Source of the DNA: Methylococcaceae bacterium NSP1-2
GTDB lineage: Bacteria > Pseudomonadota > Gammaproteobacteria > Methylococcales > Methylomonadaceae
Assembly (NCBI GenBank): GCA_002256685.1
Contig: NQJH01000017.1
Coordinates: 1-32,575 of the forward strand
DNA: 32,575 bases
Reading direction: 5' to 3'
Every line of letters begins with the position of its first letter. Position 1 is the first letter of the stretch. The notes beneath the pieces were generated by a model. That model made no database searches. It had not been told where the DNA came from and saw nothing but the letters and a program-made list of their open reading frames with translations. Shown here in pieces: positions 28,887-32,575 of this stretch. A program made the position numbers and the translations under genes.

Positions 28887-29245
28887 AACTCGTCTCCTAA
28901 CTCTTGGGTTAATTGTTCCACTTGGTGCATCACACCAATGGCATCTTCCACATCGATTTTAAAAGCAATCCCTGCGCCTGCTTTACTATCAAATTCGCCC
29001 GCTTTGGCTATTTTTTCTAAAATGTGACGGCTTAAATGTTCTTCAACTAAAAACATTAACACATCTCTCGGCGTGTCCAGTGTTAAGCCAAAAAAGGTTT
29101 TGGATTGTTTCAGACCTTCGCCCCGCGCATGATTAATCACCGTCGCGCCTTTCGCACCACTCTTACGCGCGGTATCCAGTACCAAATCGGTTTTGTCGTC
29201 TTCGACAAAGGCAATAATTAATTTAAAGTGCATAAATTTACTCAA
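28883..29245 (-). CDS. PII-like nitrogen regulator family protein
   Basis: FKLIIAFVEDDKTDLVLDTARKSGAKGATVINHARGEGLKQSKTFFGLTLDTPRDVLMFLVEEHLSRHILEKI. TTG start at 29245 or ATG at 29233. Confidence 0.82.
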   Translation of the reverse strand: MSKFMHFKLIIAFVEDDKTDLVLDTARKSGAKGATVINHARGEGLKQSKTFFGLTLDTPRDVLMFLVEEHLSRHILEKIAKAGEFDSKAGAGIAFKIDVEDAIGVMHQVEQLTQELGDEL

Positions 29246-30021
29246 GGTTTAGATGAAAGATGGCGTTTACTCAGCCACGCGGCAAGTTGCGCGTAACCCA
29301 ACACGGCAATAATAGGAAATAAACTGGCAAAAGCAATTAAGCCGAAACCATCTATTAATGGATTGCGATCTGGCACAACCTGTGCCAAGCCCAAACCTAA
29401 TGCAGTGACGAACGGCACGGTCACTGTTGAAGTCGTTACTCCGCCTGAATCATAAGCCAAACCAACAATGAACTTAGGCGCAAATAGGGTTTGTATTAAC
29501 ACCAACACATACCCGATGACGATAAAAATATACAATTCTATACCCGTAACTATGCGAAAAGCCCCAAGTGCGATACCAATCGCCACGCCAATGGACACGG
29601 CAATGCGTAAGCCCCATGCACGAATAGTACCGCCTGAAATCTGCTCGGCTTTAATTGCCACCGCCAATAAAGACGGTTCGGCTAAGGTAGTGGCAAAACC
29701 AATACAGGCAGCAAAGACATAAACCCAACTGTATGTTCGCCATGTTGCAAGCTGATCCTGTGGACTAATACCAAGGAATTCGGTGCTGGTCAATTCTTTT
29801 GCCATCAACTTACCCAATGGAAACAATGCCATATCCAAGCCTTCAAGGAAAAAAGCAATACCTAGCAACACATAGACAAAACCAATCAGGGTTTTTTTAG
29901 GATTAGGCAAAGGCTTACGAATCACCAACAATTGAAAGCCAATAATAATTGCCGCAATCGGTAAAATATCGCGGCAAGTGGCTAATAATGCTAAGGCAAA
30001 GTGAATGAGCCAAGCAATCAT
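29242..30021 (-). CDS. DUF1538 family membrane protein (second subunit)
   Basis: FLEGLDMALFPLGKLMAKEL, CIGFATTLAEPSLLAVAIKAEQISGG, VGLAYDSGGVTTSTVTVPFVTALGLGLAQVVPDRNPLIDGFGLIAFASLFPIIAV. Confidence 0.88.
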   Translation of the reverse strand: MIAWLIHFALALLATCRDILPIAAIIIGFQLLVIRKPLPNPKKTLIGFVYVLLGIAFFLEGLDMALFPLGKLMAKELTSTEFLGISPQDQLATWRTYSWVYVFAACIGFATTLAEPSLLAVAIKAEQISGGTIRAWGLRIAVSIGVAIGIALGAFRIVTGIELYIFIVIGYVLVLIQTLFAPKFIVGLAYDSGGVTTSTVTVPFVTALGLGLAQVVPDRNPLIDGFGLIAFASLFPIIAVLGYAQLAAWLSKRHLSSKP

Positions 30022-30746
30022 AGTATCGCCCCATAAGCCATGACGAAGATCATCGGCGTTAAGGATCCAAAAGCGATTAAACCGAAACCATCTATCATTG
30101 GATTACGTCCCTTAATCGTAGTGGCTAAGCCCAGACCTAGTGTAGCCACTAAAGGAACAGTAATGGTAGAAGCTGTTACCCCACCTAAATCGTAAGCGAT
30201 GCCAATAATTTCCGCAGGCGCGAACAAAGTCATGACCAGTACCACGCCATAACCACCAATCAATAAATAAGACAACGACCAACCATGAATAATGCGTAAC
30301 ACACCAATTAGAATAGCCACGCCGACTGACAAGGCAACTGTGAACCTTAATCCTAAACTATAGTGCATTTTTGCATCGCTACTGTGCGTGATAATATTGG
30401 CTTGACTGACAATATCGGTAGTTTCATTGATAATTGCAATCAGCGCGGGGTCAGCAACCGTTGTACCAAAACCTAAACAAAAAGCAAAGCTCAATAGCCA
30501 GAATGCACTCCCTTTACGCGCAAACGCATAAGCCAGTGATTCACCGAGTGGAAAAAAACTTTGTTCCAGCCCTTGAACGAACAACGCCAGCCCAAAAACC
30601 ACGAATACTGTACCGATGATTAAGCTGATAACATCTGGAATAGGTTGTTTAATGATTAAAACCTGAAATACAAAAACAACTGCGAGAATCGGCACGAGAT
30701 CGAGAAAACTATTGAACAATTGCTTAATAAAGTGGTTCTTTAACAT
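30018..30746 (-). CDS. DUF1538 family membrane protein (first subunit)
   Basis: FVQGLEQSFFPLGESLAYAFA, CLGFGTTVADPALIAIINE, IGIAYDLGGVTASTITVPLVATLGLGLATTIKGRNPMIDGFGLIAFGSLTPMIFVMAYG; paralogous to the next gene. Confidence 0.88.
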   Translation of the reverse strand: MLKNHFIKQLFNSFLDLVPILAVVFVFQVLIIKQPIPDVISLIIGTVFVVFGLALFVQGLEQSFFPLGESLAYAFARKGSAFWLLSFAFCLGFGTTVADPALIAIINETTDIVSQANIITHSSDAKMHYSLGLRFTVALSVGVAILIGVLRIIHGWSLSYLLIGGYGVVLVMTLFAPAEIIGIAYDLGGVTASTITVPLVATLGLGLATTIKGRNPMIDGFGLIAFGSLTPMIFVMAYGAIL

Positions 30747-30811
30747 AAACAGCCCAACTCCTTGAAGACGGTTTGATTGTATAGCAAAGGTCAGAGGGTA
30801 TCTATTGTGTT

Positions 30812-30843
30812 AAAAAAAAGCCCCGATAAATCGAGGCTTTTTC
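30812..30843 (-). terminator. Rho-independent terminator after the adhesin gene
   Basis: AAAAGCCCCGATAAATCGAGGCTTTTT hairpin flanked by A and T runs. Confidence 0.85.
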
Positions 30844-30894
30844 TTTAAAACAGACGGCGATTCACGTTAGCAAATCGCCATTGTAAACAACTGC

Positions 30895-32575
30895 TTACCA
30901 ACTGAAGCCTGCACCCGCATTAGCACTCATTTGACTGGTGCTACCGAAGCCGGAACCCATTGCTGCACTTAAGCGAATGTGTTCACCTACGTCCGCCTTA
31001 CCACCAAATGCAATCGCCTGTTGACCTGCATAAAAACCGCTACCCATACCGACTGAGTAATGGTGTCCTGCCATCGGTGCGGGAATAGCCGCCATTGCAG
31101 AGGCTTGTGAAATACCACTGTAAGCCCGCTCCGCAATGTTATTCATATCACCTGACAGATCCTGTAATTGACCATAGTTGACGGCATCGTATTTAGTCGT
31201 ACCATCCGCAACGCCAGTAACTTTAGCAGGACCGCCTGTGGAATTACTAAAGGTTGCGCCATTATCATTCATCGTTAATTTGGCAGGTTGTTGTGTACCA
31301 CCTGACAACTCGGTTCTATCTTCGTAGACTTTCAGACCATTGGTTTGACCTAGCCCGTTCGTTAAGGTGGTAGAAGCCACTGACTCTGGTGCGGGAGCGA
31401 CTGCCCCCGTGACAGGATCAACGACTGGAGCCCCTTTGACTACAACACCTGTTTGACCCGTTACGCCTGCTGTAGCACCCTCTAATTTACTGGTACCTAG
31501 ATCACCGACTACTGTTGAAGTCGCACCTGTTTTACCAACAAAAGCGGTATCACCGTTGACATAAAGATTACCATCGACCAGCGTATTACCACTGACTTTA
31601 TCTTGGTATGTCACCCCATTTAATCGATCACCTATGGTTGTATTAGGTGCAACAGTAGCTGGCGTACTAAGAACCTCTATGCCGCCAGAACCAGTACTCG
31701 CGCCTGGATTAGTCGCGGTAATACCCGTCACCCCGTTACTAGCTAATGTTCCAGGAGCTCCACCCAGTAGGGTCGTTCCAGTGCTATTCAGGGTAATGGA
31801 TGAAGAGGGCGCACCTGCTGTTTCGCCACCGCCAGTTAATCGTGTTCTATCTTCAAACACTTGCAGACCATTGGTTGTCCCTACACCGTTTGTCAACGTA
31901 GTAGAGGCTACAGATTCTACTTTAGTAGTATTTGTCACTAAATCAGTAACAGGGGCAGTTGTGGTAATACCCGTCTGCCCGATGACACCAGTGGTTTTCC
32001 CCGCGAGCTGACTACTAGCGAGATTGCTACTCGCATCAACCGTTGAAGTCGCCGAATGCGTACCGACAAAAGCCGTATCACCATTAACGTAAAGGTTCCC
32101 ATCTATAAACTCATTACCAGCAACCTGAGTCTGATACTGCGCCCCTGCCAGTCGATCACCAATCGTCGTATTGGCAGCGATAGTTTTGGTAAGCCCCTGT
32201 TTATAAGTAATCACGCCCCCCGTTCCATTTACAACATCATTGGTACCCGTGACACCATTAGAGCTTAATGGTGCCGTTGGATCACCTAGGATTCGATCTG
32301 CGGCGAGACTACCAGGATCAATATTAAGACCAATAACCGTGGCGTTGCTCATATTAAGTACGCCATTGATATTAGTCGTACCCGTCAGCGTAGTATTGCC
32401 CGTGTTAGTTAAATTACCTATGTTGTTAAGTGGTCCCGTATTATTAAGCCCCGACAGGATAGTTTGACCAGTCACATTGAGCGTGGTAGCCGTGATATTG
32501 CCTGCGGTCACATTACCTAACGTAGAGTTTCCTAACGACGTAAGATTGGTGAAATTACCATTATCCGCCGTGACA
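30895..32575 (-). CDS. Trimeric autotransporter adhesin-like protein with YadA-type anchor; truncated by window edge
   Basis: Frame stays open to base 32575 (VTADNGNFTNLTSLGNSTLGNVTAGN...). Low-complexity T/N/G repeats, then ...NIAERAYSGISQASAMAAIPAPMAGHHYSVGMGSGFYAGQQAIAFGGKADVGEHIRLSAAMGSGFGSTSQMSANAGAGFSW, a YadA anchor. Confidence 0.88.
   Translation of the reverse strand, partial: VTADNGNFTNLTSLGNSTLGNVTAGNITATTLNVTGQTILSGLNNTGPLNNIGNLTNTGNTTLTGTTNINGVLNMSNATVIGLNIDPGSLAADRILGDPTAPLSSNGVTGTNDVVNGTGGVITYKQGLTKTIAANTTIGDRLAGAQYQTQVAGNEFIDGNLYVNGDTAFVGTHSATSTVDASSNLASSQLAGKTTGVIGQTGITTTAPVTDLVTNTTKVESVASTTLTNGVGTTNGLQVFEDRTRLTGGGETAGAPSSSITLNSTGTTLLGGAPGTLASNGVTGITATNPGASTGSGGIEVLSTPATVAPNTTIGDRLNGVTYQDKVSGNTLVDGNLYVNGDTAFVGKTGATSTVVGDLGTSKLEGATAGVTGQTGVVVKGAPVVDPVTGAVAPAPESVASTTLTNGLGQTNGLKVYEDRTELSGGTQQPAKLTMNDNGATFSNSTGGPAKVTGVADGTTKYDAVNYGQLQDLSGDMNNIAERAYSGISQASAMAAIPAPMAGHHYSVGMGSGFYAGQQAIAFGGKADVGEHIRLSAAMGSGFGSTSQMSANAGAGFSW
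31333..32120 (-). repeat. Tandem module duplication in adhesin stalk
   Basis: DGNLYVNGDTAFVG...ATSTV and ESVASTTLTNG(V/L)GxTNGLxVxEDRTxLxGG each occur twice, offset by about 528-531 bp. Confidence 0.85.

Noticed and set aside
31634-32011. 125-aa plus-strand ORF opposite the adhesin
   Set aside because: Val/Pro-rich translation is the expected complement of a Thr/Asn/Gly-rich repeat gene.
31333-32120. Regular repeats considered as a CRISPR array
   Set aside because: Repeats are about 530 bp apart, diverged and in coding frame; they are protein modules, not short repeats with spacers.

Overview
This is a bacterial chromosomal window, probably gammaproteobacterial. A methanotroph-like Methylococcales origin is only a guess from gene style. 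From left to right it contains: (1) the 3' part of a TonB-dependent receptor, a YfiR-like periplasmic protein and a 1804-aa hybrid kinase/GGDEF/EAL protein, an apparent YfiR-type c-di-GMP locus; (2) a convergent minus-strand operon with an NMT1/THI5-like sensor fused to a CheA-like Hpt/ATPase kinase, a CheX-like phosphatase, a CheY-like regulator and a PAS-GGDEF cyclase; (3) pstS, pstC, pstA, pstB and phoU, with two apparent Pho boxes; (4) an M20 amidohydrolase, a broken speA, an Hsp20, a frameshifted methyltransferase, a YcxB-like protein, an NDH-2-like dehydrogenase, a membrane protein of unknown function and a PP-loop tRNA-thiolase-like protein; (5) a tightly overlapping operon of two DUF1538 membrane proteins, a PII-like protein and a CBS protein; (6) the C-terminal part of a YadA-anchored repetitive adhesin running off the right edge. 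The main points of interest are the CheA/CheX/CheY/GGDEF module with a nutrient-binding-protein sensor, the oversized YfiR-associated hybrid with a deletion inside one receiver domain, a likely leaderless Pho-regulated pstC promoter, microhomology-bounded damage to speA, and the DUF1538/PII/CBS module. No rRNA, tRNA, CRISPR array or transposase was recognised.
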